DNA of 64,000 nt from Pseudomonas sp. S09G 359 (GTDB taxonomy: Bacteria > Pseudomonadota > Gammaproteobacteria > Pseudomonadales > Pseudomonadaceae), in NCBI RefSeq assembly GCF_002843605.1, contig NZ_CP025263.1:998501-1062500 (forward strand), written 5' to 3'. The notes under the pieces were generated by a model. That model ran no database searches. It worked only from the letters and a program-made list of their open reading frames with translations, and was not told the origin of the DNA. Made by a program: the position numbers and the translations under genes. Below, piece by piece: positions 8,817 through 18,104 of the stretch. How positions within the stretch are numbered: position 1 is the stretch's first letter; each line of letters starts with the position of its first letter.

Positions 8817-9434
8817 ATGGGCGTGACCAATCGGTTGGCCTGTTACTCCGACCCCGCCGACCACTATTCCCACCGAGTACGCATCGTGCTCGCAGAGAAG
8901 GGTGTCAGCGCCGAGATCATCAGTGTGGAGGCGGGCCGTCATCCGCCGAAACTGATCGAAGTGAACCCTTACGGCAGCTTGCCCACCCTGGTCGATCGTG
9001 ACCTGGCGTTGTGGGAGTCAACCGTGGTGATGGAATACCTGGATGAGCGTTACCCTCATCCGCCTTTGCTGCCGGTGTATCCGGTGGCTCGTGCCAACAG
9101 CCGCCTGCTGATCCATCGGATCCAGCGTGACTGGTGCGGGTTGGTGGATGTGATTCTGGATTCACGCAGTAAAGAAGCTGCTCGGGTGCAGGCACGTAAG
9201 GAATTGCGTGAAAGCCTGACCGGCGTTTCTCCATTGTTCGCCGATAAACCTTTTTTCCTCAGTGAGGAACAAAGTTTGGTCGATTGCTGCCTATTACCGA
9301 TACTCTGGCGTTTGCCGATTCTCGGTATTGAACTGCCACGGCCTGCCAAGCCGTTGCTTGATTACATGGAGCGCCAGTTTGCGCGTGAGGCTTTCCAGGC
9401 GAGTCTGTCTGGTGTCGAACGCGATATGCGCTAA
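8817..9434 (+). CDS. sspA: Stringent starvation protein A
   Basis: The 205-residue protein is a glutathione S-transferase fold protein (thioredoxin-like N-domain from about 8, helical C-domain from about 90) that binds RNA polymerase rather than glutathione. In Pseudomonas and E. coli it adjusts transcription under stress and starvation. The N-terminal [21 protein letters not shown] is characteristic of the family. An excellent ribosome site (GAGGAGG) sets the start at ATG 8817. sspB follows 17 bp downstream. Confidence 0.95.
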   Translation: MGVTNRLACYSDPADHYSHRVRIVLAEKGVSAEIISVEAGRHPPKLIEVNPYGSLPTLVDRDLALWESTVVMEYLDERYPHPPLLPVYPVARANSRLLIHRIQRDWCGLVDVILDSRSKEAARVQARKELRESLTGVSPLFADKPFFLSEEQSLVDCCLLPILWRLPILGIELPRPAKPLLDYMERQFAREAFQASLSGVERDMR

Positions 9435-9451
9435 GGCTTAAGGAGCCGCTG

Positions 9452-9871
9452 ATGAACTCCAGTCGACCTTATTTGGTCCGCGCGCTCTACGAGTGGATTG
9501 TGGACAACGATTGCACCCCGCACATGCTGGTCAATTCTGAATTCCCCAAGGTGGATGTGCCGCAGGGTTTCGCCAGTGACGGGCAGATCGTGCTGAACGT
9601 ATCACCCAGCGCCGTGCGCCACCTGCACATGGACAATGAAGCCGTGAGCTTCGAAGGGCGTTTCGGCGGTGTGCCGCATACGCTGTTCGTGCCGATCGGT
9701 GCCATTCTCGGGATCTATGCCCGGGAAAATGGCCAAGGCATGGTGTTTGATCTGGAGTCGCCTTTCGAGGATGACGAAGCGATCGAAAGCGAAGACGGTG
9801 ATGATCTGCCGCCACCGGATGCCGAGCCACCGCGCCCAAGCGGTCGGCCGAGCCTGAAAGTGGTGAAGTAA
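9452..9871 (+). CDS. sspB: ClpXP protease specificity-enhancing factor SspB
   Basis: The 139-residue adaptor delivers ssrA-tagged proteins to ClpXP. A folded N-terminal domain (about 1-110; SRPYLVRALYEWIVDN, NVSPSAVRHLHMDNEAVSF) is followed by an acidic/proline linker and a short tail ending RPSLKVVK. That tail is the usual ClpX-docking motif. It is co-transcribed with sspA and ended by a terminator. Confidence 0.95.
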   Translation: MNSSRPYLVRALYEWIVDNDCTPHMLVNSEFPKVDVPQGFASDGQIVLNVSPSAVRHLHMDNEAVSFEGRFGGVPHTLFVPIGAILGIYARENGQGMVFDLESPFEDDEAIESEDGDDLPPPDAEPPRPSGRPSLKVVK

Positions 9872-9901
9872 GTGGCTTTAACCTTCGGGTAAGCCATAAA
9901 G

Positions 9902-9931
9902 ATGCCTCGGCCTGTGCCGGGGCATTTTTTT
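9902..9931 (+). terminator. Rho-independent terminator of sspAB
   Basis: ATGCCTCGGC pairs with GCCGGGGCAT (one G-T wobble) across a 4-5-nt loop and is followed by seven T residues. Confidence 0.9.
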
Positions 9932-9969
9932 GCGCGCAGGATATAAATGAAAGTCGTGATAGAACGGTG

Positions 9970-9979
9970 ATCGTACAAC
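9970..9979 (+). promoter_or_regulatory. Candidate half-operator upstream of the GntR regulator gene
   Basis: ATCGTACAAC occurs 50 bp before the regulator start and is identical, in reverse complement, to half of the palindrome in the kdgD promoter (12422-12441). It may be an autoregulatory site; the partner half here is degenerate. Confidence 0.35.
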
Positions 9980-10029
9980 CGCCATGGGCTATCATGCATC
10001 CTCAAGTTCGCCGAGAAAGATGATCCATT

Positions 10030-10779
10030 ATGGAAAACGCCAACACCGCCCCTCGTCTTCCCCGCAAGCGCCGCAGCCTTGCCCAGGAACTGGTCACGGT
10101 GTTGTCCGAGCAAATCCGCGACGGCCAACTCAAGCGTGGCGACAAGCTGCCCACCGAGTCGGCGATCATGGATGCCCATGGGGTCAGCCGTACCGTGGTG
10201 CGTGAGGCTATCTCGCGCCTGCAAGCGGCCGGGCAGGTTGAAACCCGCCACGGCATCGGCACCTTTGTGTTGGACACGCCAAGCCCCAGCGGCTTCCGCA
10301 TCGACCCGGCCACGGTGGTGACCTTGCGTGACGTGCTGGCGATCCTGGAACTGCGTATCAGCCTGGAAGTGGAGTCCGCCGGCCTTGCTGCATTGCGTCG
10401 CAGCGATGAACAACTGGCGGCCATGCGCGCGGCACTCGATGCGCTGAATGAAAGCGCGGCGCACGCCGGCGACGCGGTCGCTTCGGACTTCGCCTTCCAC
10501 CTGGAAATCGCGCTGTCCACCGGCAACCGCTACTTCACCGACATCATGACCCACCTGGGTACCAGCATCATCCCGCGTACCCGCCTGAATTCAGCGCGCC
10601 TGGCCCATGACGACCACCAGCACTACATGGACCGCCTGAGCCGCGAACACGAAGAGATTTATGAGGCGATTGCCCGCAAGGATTCGGACGCGGCGCGAGC
10701 GGCCATGCGCCTGCATTTGACCAACAGCCGTGAGCGGCTGCGCCATGCCCATGAAGAGGCAGAGGCGCAGCGCAACTAA
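10030..10779 (+). CDS. GntR-family (FadR/FCD) regulator of hexarate catabolism
   Basis: The 249-residue protein has an N-terminal winged helix (about 15-85: KLPTESAIMDAHGVSRTVVR) and a C-terminal all-helical FCD ligand domain (about 100-235). The FCD domain has the metal/acid-binding pattern typical of sugar-acid sensors (e.g. FAFHLEIALSTGN). It lies upstream of the kdgD-led operon, separated from it only by a phospholipase-like gene and REP elements. Shared operator-like sequence supports that operon as its target. Repression relieved by a hexarate or its dehydration product is the likely mode, by analogy with the family. Confidence 0.85.
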   Translation: MENANTAPRLPRKRRSLAQELVTVLSEQIRDGQLKRGDKLPTESAIMDAHGVSRTVVREAISRLQAAGQVETRHGIGTFVLDTPSPSGFRIDPATVVTLRDVLAILELRISLEVESAGLAALRRSDEQLAAMRAALDALNESAAHAGDAVASDFAFHLEIALSTGNRYFTDIMTHLGTSIIPRTRLNSARLAHDDHQHYMDRLSREHEEIYEAIARKDSDAARAAMRLHLTNSRERLRHAHEEAEAQRN

Positions 10780-10806
10780 TCGTGAAATAAAACAGATACA
10801 TTCCCT

Positions 10807-10939
10807 TGTGGCGAGCGGGCTTGCCCGCGTTGGGCTGCGCAGCAGCCCCATTAAAGGCACTGAGTTTTTCCTGAAAAGAACTCAGTGCCTGACTTTGGGG
10901 CTGCTGCGCAGCCCAGCGCGGGCAAGCCCGCTCGCCACA
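10807..10939. repeat. REPIN, GTGGCGAGCGGGC type, with central perfect hairpin
   Basis: Outer arms TGTGGCGAGCGGGCTTGCCC and complement enclose GGGCTGCGCAGCAGCCCC-type arms. A central AGGCACTGAGTT/AACTCAGTGCCT stem makes a 133-bp palindrome between the GntR gene and the convergent phospholipase-like gene. Confidence 0.9.
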
Positions 10940-10972
10940 GTTGATCTCCATTATTTGGAATTGCGTGTCGAT

Positions 10973-12130
10973 TTAGTTGGCAGGCGTGTTCGGCTTGTAG
11001 TCCTTGAGCAGCAGATAAGTACTCCAACCCCACCAATCATTGGTCCAGTGCTTGTCGTTCAGGTCATTCACATCCTTGCGGCGCAGTACCTTGTCACCCT
11101 CCACCTTGAACAGCGGCGAGAAGTTATTCGCCGGGTTCTGTGCGGCATTCAGGTCCGGCACATACAGCGGGGCCTTGAAGCCGGCCGGGGAGGGCGCTAC
11201 GCCGCTGATAAAGGTTTCGAAGATCTCATCAGCCGAGGCCTGTACCGCGCGTTTGACCTGCACCCGATTGTCCGCGTCGATGGCGTCGAAGTAGCGTTTA
11301 TCCCCATACGCGTGCCACTGGTCACCCATGGCATTGCGCACCTTGAGCCCGAACTTGCTGTCTTCATCGTGCATGAAGCGGCTGATCAGCGAACCCAACT
11401 CACCTGGAGTCACCACCGCCGCCAACTGTTTGCGCGGGACGCGCAGGTGCCCGGCGGAAAACAGGTCGGTCAAAAAGTGATCAGCGAAACTGTTCATCGC
11501 ATACGCCAGTTCCAGGGCCTGGTCGGTGCCGGTCTGGTGCGCCACAACCGCCTGTTGCAGCGCCGCCGTATGGCCTGCCAGGTAGGCCGACAGAGCCCAC
11601 TCGCCGAAGTGGTCGGCGTTGTCCGCCGCCAGCTTCAAGTAGCGCCCCAGCGGAATCAGCGCCGAAACCGCGCTGCCGCCGCCGGTAATACGGTTCCACT
11701 CCTCGGATAGGCTATCGCCCAAGGCGTCGTAGGCTTCATGGGCCTGCTTCCCCTCCTTGATCACCTGGTTGACCGCGTTGATCTCCTTTTGCATCACCGC
11801 GAGGATCTTCTGCGCTTCCTCCCGCGAGGCGGGGAGTACCGCCAGCGAGTTGAAGGCCGCACCGAAGCGTTGCACGCGCTCGGCAGGCGAGGTGCCGTCA
11901 CTGATGGGCTGGCCCGGGATGCCATAAAAATCACCGCCCAGGGCGATCACTTGGCCATAGGTGAGTGCCAGTCCGTTGGGCAGGTGCAGTTCGACTTGTC
12001 GTGCGGGAATCGCCGGCGCGTCCTTGGCGAAGCGCAGCAGGGTGTCATCGCCGATGGCGGTGTGCTCACCGCCTTCGAAGCGCAGGGTTGGTGGGGTTTT
12101 TTCGGGTGCTGCGAGTTCAAGACCTGACAT
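10973..12130 (-). CDS. Zinc-dependent phospholipase C-like protein under a LexA box
   Basis: The 385-residue protein resembles the phosphatidylcholine-hydrolysing phospholipase C described from P. fluorescens. It carries the ligand spacing of Bacillus cereus PLC: H218-x3-D222-x5-H228 in SFADHFLTDLFSAGH, matching His118/Asp122/His128. Further candidate ligands are H174, H187, H198 and H254, the last in FMHDEDSKFGL. The N-terminal region (LPNGLALTYGQVIALGGDFYG) is outside the catalytic part. No signal peptide or lipobox is visible, so it is cytosolic or leaves by another route. The start is supported by AAGGAG eight bases upstream. An SOS box lies 40 bp before the start. The gene is wedged between a regulator and its probable target operon and flanked by REPs, suggesting later insertion. 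Enzymatic activity is inferred from motifs only. Confidence 0.65.
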   Translation of the reverse strand: MSGLELAAPEKTPPTLRFEGGEHTAIGDDTLLRFAKDAPAIPARQVELHLPNGLALTYGQVIALGGDFYGIPGQPISDGTSPAERVQRFGAAFNSLAVLPASREEAQKILAVMQKEINAVNQVIKEGKQAHEAYDALGDSLSEEWNRITGGGSAVSALIPLGRYLKLAADNADHFGEWALSAYLAGHTAALQQAVVAHQTGTDQALELAYAMNSFADHFLTDLFSAGHLRVPRKQLAAVVTPGELGSLISRFMHDEDSKFGLKVRNAMGDQWHAYGDKRYFDAIDADNRVQVKRAVQASADEIFETFISGVAPSPAGFKAPLYVPDLNAAQNPANNFSPLFKVEGDKVLRRKDVNDLNDKHWTNDWWGWSTYLLLKDYKPNTPAN

Positions 12131-12169
12131 GTTAGCTCCTTGCTATGTCGTAGGAATTTTCCGTAATAA

Positions 12170-12185
12170 CTGTATATACATACAG
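12170..12185 (-). promoter_or_regulatory. LexA (SOS) box in the promoter of the phospholipase C-like gene
   Basis: CTGTATATACATACAG is a perfect CTG-N10-CAG site with AT-rich core, inside a 9-bp inverted repeat (TAACTGTAT/ATACAGTTA). It matches the gammaproteobacterial LexA consensus and lies 40 bp upstream of the start, where the promoter is expected. Confidence 0.8.
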
Positions 12186-12261
12186 TTAAATCGATCATAG
12201 AGGAATAATTTCCTACGTCAAGAAACTCACCGAATAACCCCACACACACCGCACCCCCCCC

Positions 12262-12350
12262 TGTGGGAGCGGGCTTGCTCGCGAAGGCGATGTGCCAGTG
12301 ACGACCTCCCTAACTGACCCACCACCTTCGCAAGCAACCCCCTCCCACAT
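12262..12350. repeat. Degenerate, hybrid REP pair
   Basis: The left arm is of the TGTGGGAGCGGGCTTGCTCG type. The right arm ends AACCCCCTCCCACAT, like the GGGGGC type, so the two halves come from different REP families or have diverged. It lies in the divergent gap between the phospholipase-like gene and kdgD. Confidence 0.75.
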
Positions 12351-12403
12351 TTTTGTGCGTGGCGTGGCAGATGCGCTCGCACCAAATCCCCGATGAATTA
12401 CAG

Positions 12404-12441
12404 TTGACGAAATTATTTATAGTTGTACGATGACGTACGAC
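12404..12441 (+). promoter_or_regulatory. kdgD promoter with overlapping palindromic operator
   Basis: TTGACG (12404-12409) and TACGAT (12426-12431) are spaced 16 bp. The inverted repeat GTTGTACG-ATGA-CGTACGAC (12422-12441) covers the -10 region, a position suited to repression. FadR-type GntR proteins bind short palindromes of this kind, and half of the site recurs before the GntR gene. Confidence 0.5.
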
Positions 12442-12499
12442 ATCAACAAAACCAACAACAACCTTTCCACGGAAAGTTTTCGCCCAGGGTGTTCGAATA

Positions 12500-13411
12500 A
12501 TGAATCCACAAGAACTGAAGTCCATCCTCTCCCACGGTCTGCTGTCTTTTCCGGTGACCGATTTCAATGCCCAGGGTGACTTCCACCAGGCGGGCTACAT
12601 CAAGCGTCTGGAATGGCTGGCCCCTTACGGCGCCACTGCCTTGTTCGCTGCCGGCGGTACCGGTGAGTTTTTCTCCCTCGCTGCCAGCGAATATTCTCAG
12701 GTGGTGAAAACCGCCGTTGATACCTGCGCCACCAGCGTGCCGATCCTCGCCGGTGTCGGCGGTTCGACCCGCCAGGCCATCGAATATGCCCAGGAAGCCG
12801 AGCGCCTTGGCGCCAAAGGCTTGCTGCTGCTGCCGCACTACCTCACCGAAGCCAGCCAGGACGGCGTTGCCGCCCACGTTGAAGCTGTGTGCAAATCGGT
12901 AAAAATCGGCGTGGTGGTGTACAACCGCAACGTTTGCCGCCTGACCGCTCCGCTGCTGGAACGTCTGGCCGAACGCTGCCCGAACCTGATCGGCTACAAA
13001 GACGGCCTGGGCGACATCGAGTTGATGGTGTCGATTCGTCGCCGCCTCGGTGATCGTTTCAGCTACCTCGGCGGCCTGCCGACTGCAGAAGTTTACGCCG
13101 CGGCCTACAAGGCCCTGGGCGTGCCGGTGTACTCCTCGGCGGTGTTCAACTTCATCCCGAAAACCGCGATGGACTTCTACCACGCGATTGCCCAGGACGA
13201 TCACGCCACCGTTGCCAAGATCATCGACAACTTCTTCCTGCCGTACCTGGACATCCGTAACCGTAAAGCCGGTTACGCGGTGAGCATCGTCAAGGCCGGT
13301 GCAAAAATCGCCGGCTACGACGCAGGCCCGGTGCGCACGCCGCTGACCGACCTGCTGCCGGAAGAATACGAAGCCCTGGCTGCGCTGATCGACAAGCAAG
13401 GTCCGCAATAA
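12500..13411 (+). CDS. kdgD: 5-dehydro-4-deoxyglucarate dehydratase
   Basis: The 303-residue protein is a DapA/NAL-family aldolase-fold enzyme. It converts 5-keto-4-deoxyglucarate to 2,5-dioxopentanoate (alpha-ketoglutarate semialdehyde) with loss of water and CO2. The Schiff-base lysine is in [10 protein letters not shown] (about residue 175-180) and the conserved Tyr is in VVVYNRN. The glycine-rich [12 protein letters not shown] near residue 50 is the family's keto-acid-binding loop. It leads an operon with the next enzyme of the pathway, a permease and galactarate dehydratase. Confidence 0.93.
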   Translation: MNPQELKSILSHGLLSFPVTDFNAQGDFHQAGYIKRLEWLAPYGATALFAAGGTGEFFSLAASEYSQVVKTAVDTCATSVPILAGVGGSTRQAIEYAQEAERLGAKGLLLLPHYLTEASQDGVAAHVEAVCKSVKIGVVVYNRNVCRLTAPLLERLAERCPNLIGYKDGLGDIELMVSIRRRLGDRFSYLGGLPTAEVYAAAYKALGVPVYSSAVFNFIPKTAMDFYHAIAQDDHATVAKIIDNFFLPYLDIRNRKAGYAVSIVKAGAKIAGYDAGPVRTPLTDLLPEEYEALAALIDKQGPQ

Positions 13412-13422
13412 CACATCAATAA

Positions 13423-13448
13423 GGCCGCTGAGTAATCAGCGGCCTTTT
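13423..13448 (+). terminator. Intra-operon terminator-like hairpin
   Basis: GGCCGCTGA and TCAGCGGCC form a perfect 9-bp stem with GTAA loop followed by TTTT, just before the ribosome site of the next gene. It may cause partial termination or protect the kdgD mRNA end. Confidence 0.6.
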
Positions 13449-13465
13449 GCGTCAGGAGAAGATTT

Positions 13466-14911
13466 GTGTCCCAAACAAAGCGTTTTGAAAACTACATCAA
13501 TGGCGAGTGGGTAACCGGCGCCGACTACTGCACCAATATCAACCCGTCGGAGTTGTCTGATGTCATTGGCGAATACGCCAAGGCTGACGTAGCCCAAGTC
13601 AACGCTGCCATCGACGCTGCGCGCGCGGCTTTCCCGGCCTGGTCGACGTCGGGTATCCAGGCGCGTCATGACGCCCTGGATAAAGTCGGCAGCGAAATCC
13701 TCGCGCGCCGCGAAGAACTCGGCACCCTGCTGGCCCGGGAAGAGGGCAAGACCCTGCCCGAAGCCATTGGCGAAGTGACCCGCGCCGGTAACATCTTCAA
13801 GTTCTTTGCCGGTGAATGCCTGCGCCTGTCCGGCGACTACGTGCCGTCGGTACGCCCGGGCGTCAACGTTGAAGTCACCCGCGAAGCCCTCGGTGTGGTC
13901 GGCCTGATCACCCCGTGGAATTTCCCGATTGCGATCCCCGCGTGGAAAATCGCCCCGGCCCTGGCCTACGGCAACTGCGTGGTGATCAAGCCCGCCGAGC
14001 TGGTACCGGGCTGCGCCTGGGCCCTGGCCGAAATCATCTCCCGCGCCGGCTTCCCTGCCGGTGTGTTCAACCTGGTGATGGGCAGCGGCCGTGTGGTCGG
14101 CGACGTGCTGGTCAACAGCCCGAAAGTCGACGGCATCAGCTTCACCGGCTCCGTCGGTGTCGGCCGCCAGATCGCCGTCAGCTGTGTATCGCGCCAGGCC
14201 AAAGTGCAATTGGAGATGGGCGGCAAGAATCCGCAGATCATCCTCGACGACGCCGACCTCAAGCAGGCCGTCGAGCTGTCGGTACAGAGCGCGTTCTACT
14301 CCACCGGCCAGCGTTGCACGGCGTCCAGCCGCCTGATCGTGACCGCCGGTATCCACGACCAGTTCGTCGCGGCCATGGCTGAGCGCATGAAGTCGATCAA
14401 AGTCGGCCACGCCCTCAAAAGCGGCACCGACATCGGCCCGGTGGTCTCCCAGGCCCAGTTGGACCAGGACATGAAGTACATCGACATCGGCCAAAGCGAA
14501 GGTGCGCGGCTGGTCAGCGGTGGCGGCCTGGTGACCTGCGACACCGAAGGCTACTACCTGGCACCGACGCTGTTTGCCGACAGCGAAGCCGCCATGCGTA
14601 TCAGCCGTGAAGAGATCTTCGGCCCGGTGGCCAACGTGGTGCGCGTGGCGGACTACGAGGCCGCGCTGGCCATGGCCAACGACACCGAGTTCGGCCTGTC
14701 GGCGGGCATTGCCACCACCTCGCTGAAGTACGCCAACCACTTCAAGCGCCATTCCCAAGCCGGGATGGTGATGGTCAACCTGCCGACTGCCGGCGTCGAC
14801 TATCACGTTCCATTCGGTGGCCGTAAGGGCTCGTCCTATGGTTCGCGTGAGCAAGGTCGCTATGCGCAAGAGTTCTACACAGTTGTAAAAACCAGCTACA
14901 TCGGTTCGTAA
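13466..14911 (+). CDS. Alpha-ketoglutarate semialdehyde dehydrogenase
   Basis: The 481-residue aldehyde dehydrogenase probably oxidises 2,5-dioxopentanoate to 2-oxoglutarate with NAD(P)+, finishing the hexarate route into the TCA cycle. The catalytic Cys is in GQRCTASSRL, the general-base Glu in LEMGGKNPQI, and the nucleotide-binding Lys in NCVVIKPAE. I assign GTG 13466 as start: it is preceded by AGGAGA and gives MSQTKRFENYINGEWV, the normal family N-terminus. The substrate is inferred from its place between kdgD and the permease. Confidence 0.88.
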   Translation: MSQTKRFENYINGEWVTGADYCTNINPSELSDVIGEYAKADVAQVNAAIDAARAAFPAWSTSGIQARHDALDKVGSEILARREELGTLLAREEGKTLPEAIGEVTRAGNIFKFFAGECLRLSGDYVPSVRPGVNVEVTREALGVVGLITPWNFPIAIPAWKIAPALAYGNCVVIKPAELVPGCAWALAEIISRAGFPAGVFNLVMGSGRVVGDVLVNSPKVDGISFTGSVGVGRQIAVSCVSRQAKVQLEMGGKNPQIILDDADLKQAVELSVQSAFYSTGQRCTASSRLIVTAGIHDQFVAAMAERMKSIKVGHALKSGTDIGPVVSQAQLDQDMKYIDIGQSEGARLVSGGGLVTCDTEGYYLAPTLFADSEAAMRISREEIFGPVANVVRVADYEAALAMANDTEFGLSAGIATTSLKYANHFKRHSQAGMVMVNLPTAGVDYHVPFGGRKGSSYGSREQGRYAQEFYTVVKTSYIGS

Positions 14912-14922
14912 GACGCAGTACC

Positions 14923-14955
14923 TTGTGGGGGCCGGATGCCTGCCGGCTCCCACAA
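14923..14955. repeat. Short REP-like hairpin
   Basis: TTGTGGG...GCCGG and CCGGC..CCCACAA form an imperfect stem-loop between the dehydrogenase and permease genes. It looks like a reduced REP or weak terminator; the operon probably reads through. Confidence 0.5.
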
Positions 14956-15009
14956 CAAAAATAGAAAACAATTACCCGCAAAAAAAATAATTAGTGGGAG
15001 TACTTCTAC

Positions 15010-16374
15010 ATGCAAGCGACCAAGCCGACCCACGTCCGCTATTTGATCCTGCTCATGCTGTTCCTGGTGACCACGATCAACTACGCCGACCGGGCCACCA
15101 TCGCCATCGCAGGCTCCAGCCTGCAAAAAGACCTCGGCATCGACGCGGTCACCCTCGGTTACATCTTCTCCGCATTCGGTTGGGCCTACGTGGCCGGGCA
15201 AATTCCCGGTGGCTGGCTGCTGGACCGTTTCGGCTCGAAAAAAGTCTACGCCCTGAGCATCTTCACCTGGTCACTGTTCACCGTGCTGCAAGGCTATGTG
15301 GGTGAGTTCGGTGTTTCCACTGCTGTCGTCGCGCTGTTTATGCTGCGCTTCATGGTGGGCCTGGCCGAAGCGCCATCCTTCCCCGGTAACGCACGGATCG
15401 TGGCGGCCTGGTTCCCTACGGCCGAGCGCGGTACGGCTTCGGCGATCTTCAACTCGGCGCAGTACTTCGCCACCGTGTTGTTTGCACCGCTGATGGGCTG
15501 GATCGTCTACAGCTTCGGCTGGCAGCACGTGTTTATCGTGATGGGCGTGATCGGCATTGTCTTCTCGTTGATCTGGCTGAAAGTTATCCACAGCCCGCGT
15601 CAACACCCGATGATCAACGAAGCCGAGTTCAACCACATCGCTGCCAACGGCGCGATGGTCGATATGGACCAGGACAAGGGCAAGGGTAAGAAAACCGACG
15701 GTCCGAAGTGGGATTACATCCGTCAGTTGCTGACCAACCGCATGATGCTCGGCGTCTACCTGGGCCAGTACTGCATCAACGGCATCACCTACTTCTTCCT
15801 GACCTGGTTCCCGGTGTACCTGGTGCAAGACCGTGGCATGACCATCCTCAAGGCCGGTTTCATTGCCTCGTTGCCAGCAATCTGCGGCTTTATCGGTGGC
15901 GTGCTGGGCGGGGTGATTTCCGACTACCTGCTGCGCAAAGGCCATTCCCTGACCTTCGCCCGCAAGGCACCGATCATTGGTGGCCTGCTGATTTCCAGCA
16001 GCATCGTGGCGTGCAACTACGTGGACATCGAGTGGATGGTAGTGGGCTTCATGGCCCTGGCCTTCTTCGGTAAAGGCGTTGGCGCACTGGGTTGGGCGGT
16101 GGTATCCGACACCTCGCCAAAACAAATCGCCGGCCTCAGTGGCGGCTTGTTCAACACCTTCGGTAACCTGGCATCGATCACCACGCCTATCGTGATCGGC
16201 TACATCATCAGCACCACCGGTTCGTTCAAATGGGCCCTGGTGTTCGTCGGCGCCAACGCGCTGGTGGCGGTGTTCAGCTACCTGGTCATTGTCGGCCCGA
16301 TCAAACGTGTAGTACTCAAAGAGCCGCCAAGCAAGGGGCCAGAGTTGACCAACCTAACCGAAGCGCATTCCTGA
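15010..16374 (+). CDS. MFS hexarate permease, GudP family
   Basis: The 454-residue major facilitator protein has about 12 membrane helices and belongs to the anion:cation symporter group (D-glucarate/galactarate transporters GudP/GarP). Typical features are [16 protein letters not shown] in helix 1, the MFS loop [10 protein letters not shown] and [19 protein letters not shown] charged cytoplasmic loop (about 205-235, rich in Lys/Asp) separates the two halves. It takes up the substrates of the adjoining dehydratases by proton symport, judged by family and operon. Confidence 0.9.
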   Translation: MQATKPTHVRYLILLMLFLVTTINYADRATIAIAGSSLQKDLGIDAVTLGYIFSAFGWAYVAGQIPGGWLLDRFGSKKVYALSIFTWSLFTVLQGYVGEFGVSTAVVALFMLRFMVGLAEAPSFPGNARIVAAWFPTAERGTASAIFNSAQYFATVLFAPLMGWIVYSFGWQHVFIVMGVIGIVFSLIWLKVIHSPRQHPMINEAEFNHIAANGAMVDMDQDKGKGKKTDGPKWDYIRQLLTNRMMLGVYLGQYCINGITYFFLTWFPVYLVQDRGMTILKAGFIASLPAICGFIGGVLGGVISDYLLRKGHSLTFARKAPIIGGLLISSSIVACNYVDIEWMVVGFMALAFFGKGVGALGWAVVSDTSPKQIAGLSGGLFNTFGNLASITTPIVIGYIISTTGSFKWALVFVGANALVAVFSYLVIVGPIKRVVLKEPPSKGPELTNLTEAHS

Positions 16375-16385
16375 GAGGCCCCGTG

Positions 16386-17939
16386 ATGCAGTTGATTGAA
16401 CATGCCGACTCGCCGCGCTCCATTCGTTTGCATGAGCGCGACAACGTGGTGGTCGTGGTGAACGACCAGGGCGTACCGGCCGGGACCGAGTTCCCGGACG
16501 GCCTGGTGACCGTGGATTTCATCCCCCAGAGCCACAAGGTGACCCTGGAAGATATCCCCGAAGGCGGTCAGATTATTCGCTACGGCCAGACCATTGGTTA
16601 CGCCCTGGCGCCGATTCCGCGCGGCAGTTGGGTCCAGGAAGATCAACTGCGCATGCCTACCGCGCCACCGCTGGACAGCTTGCCGCTGTCCACCGAAGTG
16701 CCGGAAACCCAGGCGCCGCTGGAGGGTTTTACCTTTGAGGGCTATCGCAATGCCGACGGTACCGTCGGTACGCGCAACATCCTCGGCATTACCACCACGG
16801 TGCAATGCGTTACGGGAGTGCTGGACCATGCGGTCAAGCGCATCAAGGATGAGTTGTTGCCCAAGTACCCCCACGTCGATGACGTGGTGGCGCTGACCCA
16901 CAGCTACGGCTGTGGGGTGGCGATCACGGCGACGGATGCCTACATCCCGATCCGCACCGTGCGCAACCTGGCGCGCAACCCGAACCTGGGCGGCGAAGCC
17001 TTGGTGATCAGCCTGGGCTGCGAGAAATTGCAGGCCGGGCAGGTGATGCACGACAACGACAGCTCCGTCGACCTGAGCGAGCCGTGGTTGTACAAATTGC
17101 AGGATTCCAGCCACGGCTTTACCGAAATGATCGAACAGATCATGGAACTGGCCGAAGTCCGCCTGAAGAAACTCGACCAGCGCCGCCGCGAAACCGTGCC
17201 GGCGTCCGAGTTGATCCTGGGCATGCAGTGCGGCGGCAGTGATGCGTTTTCCGGCATCACCGCCAACCCGGCGCTGGGTTATGCCTCGGATCTGCTGTTG
17301 CGGGCGGGGGCGACGGTGATGTTTTCCGAAGTCACTGAAGTACGCGATGCCATTTACCTGCTGACTTCTCGCGCCGAAACGAAGGAAGTGGCCGAGGAAC
17401 TGGTCCGGGAAATGGACTGGTACGACCGTTACCTGGCCAAGGGCGAAGCGGATCGCAGCGCCAACACCACACCGGGCAACAAGAAAGGCGGGTTGTCGAA
17501 TATTGTCGAGAAGTCCTTGGGCTCCATCGTCAAGTCCGGCAGCAGCGCGATCAACGGCGTGCTGGGCCCGGGCGAGCGGTTCAAAAGCAAAGGCCTGATT
17601 TTTTGCGCCACGCCGGCCAGCGACTTTGTCTGCGGCACCTTGCAACTGGCGGCGGGGATGAACCTGCACGTGTTCACCACCGGGCGTGGCACGCCTTATG
17701 GGCTGGCCATGGCGCCGGTGGTGAAGGTGTCGACCCGTACGGAACTGGCGCAGCGCTGGCCGGACCTCATCGATATCGACGCCGGGCGCATCGCCACCGG
17801 GCGCGCGAGCATCGAGGAGTTGGGCTGGGAGTTGTTTCACTTCTATCTGGATGTGGCCAGCGGCAAGAAGCAGACATGGGCGGAGCATCACAAGCTGCAT
17901 AACGACATCACCTTGTTCAACCCGGCGCCGATTACCTGA
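16386..17939 (+). CDS. garD: Galactarate dehydratase
   Basis: The 517-residue UxaA-family enzyme has an N-terminal SAF-like domain (about 1-95) and a large metal-dependent dehydratase domain with HSYGCG at about residue 180 and the [10 protein letters not shown] family signature. It converts galactarate to 5-keto-4-deoxyglucarate, the substrate of KdgD. The start at ATG 16386 follows the permease stop by 11 bp; the frame is open further upstream but that part overlaps the permease. No separate glucarate dehydratase lies in the window, so glucarate use would need a gene elsewhere. Confidence 0.92.
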   Translation: MQLIEHADSPRSIRLHERDNVVVVVNDQGVPAGTEFPDGLVTVDFIPQSHKVTLEDIPEGGQIIRYGQTIGYALAPIPRGSWVQEDQLRMPTAPPLDSLPLSTEVPETQAPLEGFTFEGYRNADGTVGTRNILGITTTVQCVTGVLDHAVKRIKDELLPKYPHVDDVVALTHSYGCGVAITATDAYIPIRTVRNLARNPNLGGEALVISLGCEKLQAGQVMHDNDSSVDLSEPWLYKLQDSSHGFTEMIEQIMELAEVRLKKLDQRRRETVPASELILGMQCGGSDAFSGITANPALGYASDLLLRAGATVMFSEVTEVRDAIYLLTSRAETKEVAEELVREMDWYDRYLAKGEADRSANTTPGNKKGGLSNIVEKSLGSIVKSGSSAINGVLGPGERFKSKGLIFCATPASDFVCGTLQLAAGMNLHVFTTGRGTPYGLAMAPVVKVSTRTELAQRWPDLIDIDAGRIATGRASIEELGWELFHFYLDVASGKKQTWAEHHKLHNDITLFNPAPIT

Positions 17940-17952
17940 GACCGCGTCGCCT

Positions 17953-18030
17953 GCAATCGGGGGCAAGCCCCCTCCCACCTTTGACTGTGTTCACAAATCA
18001 AAATGTGGGAGGGGGCTCGCCCCCGATTGC
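17953..18030. repeat. REPIN, GTGGGAGGGGGC type
   Basis: GCAATCGGGGGCAAGCCCCC and its near-complement face each other over a short centre, 13 bp after garD. Confidence 0.88.
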
Positions 18031-18104
18031 GGTCGACCAGGCACCACTGAGCTGTATGGCTTATCATTAGCCACCTAACGACGCTCACCAAGGTTCTCCC
18101 CGGC

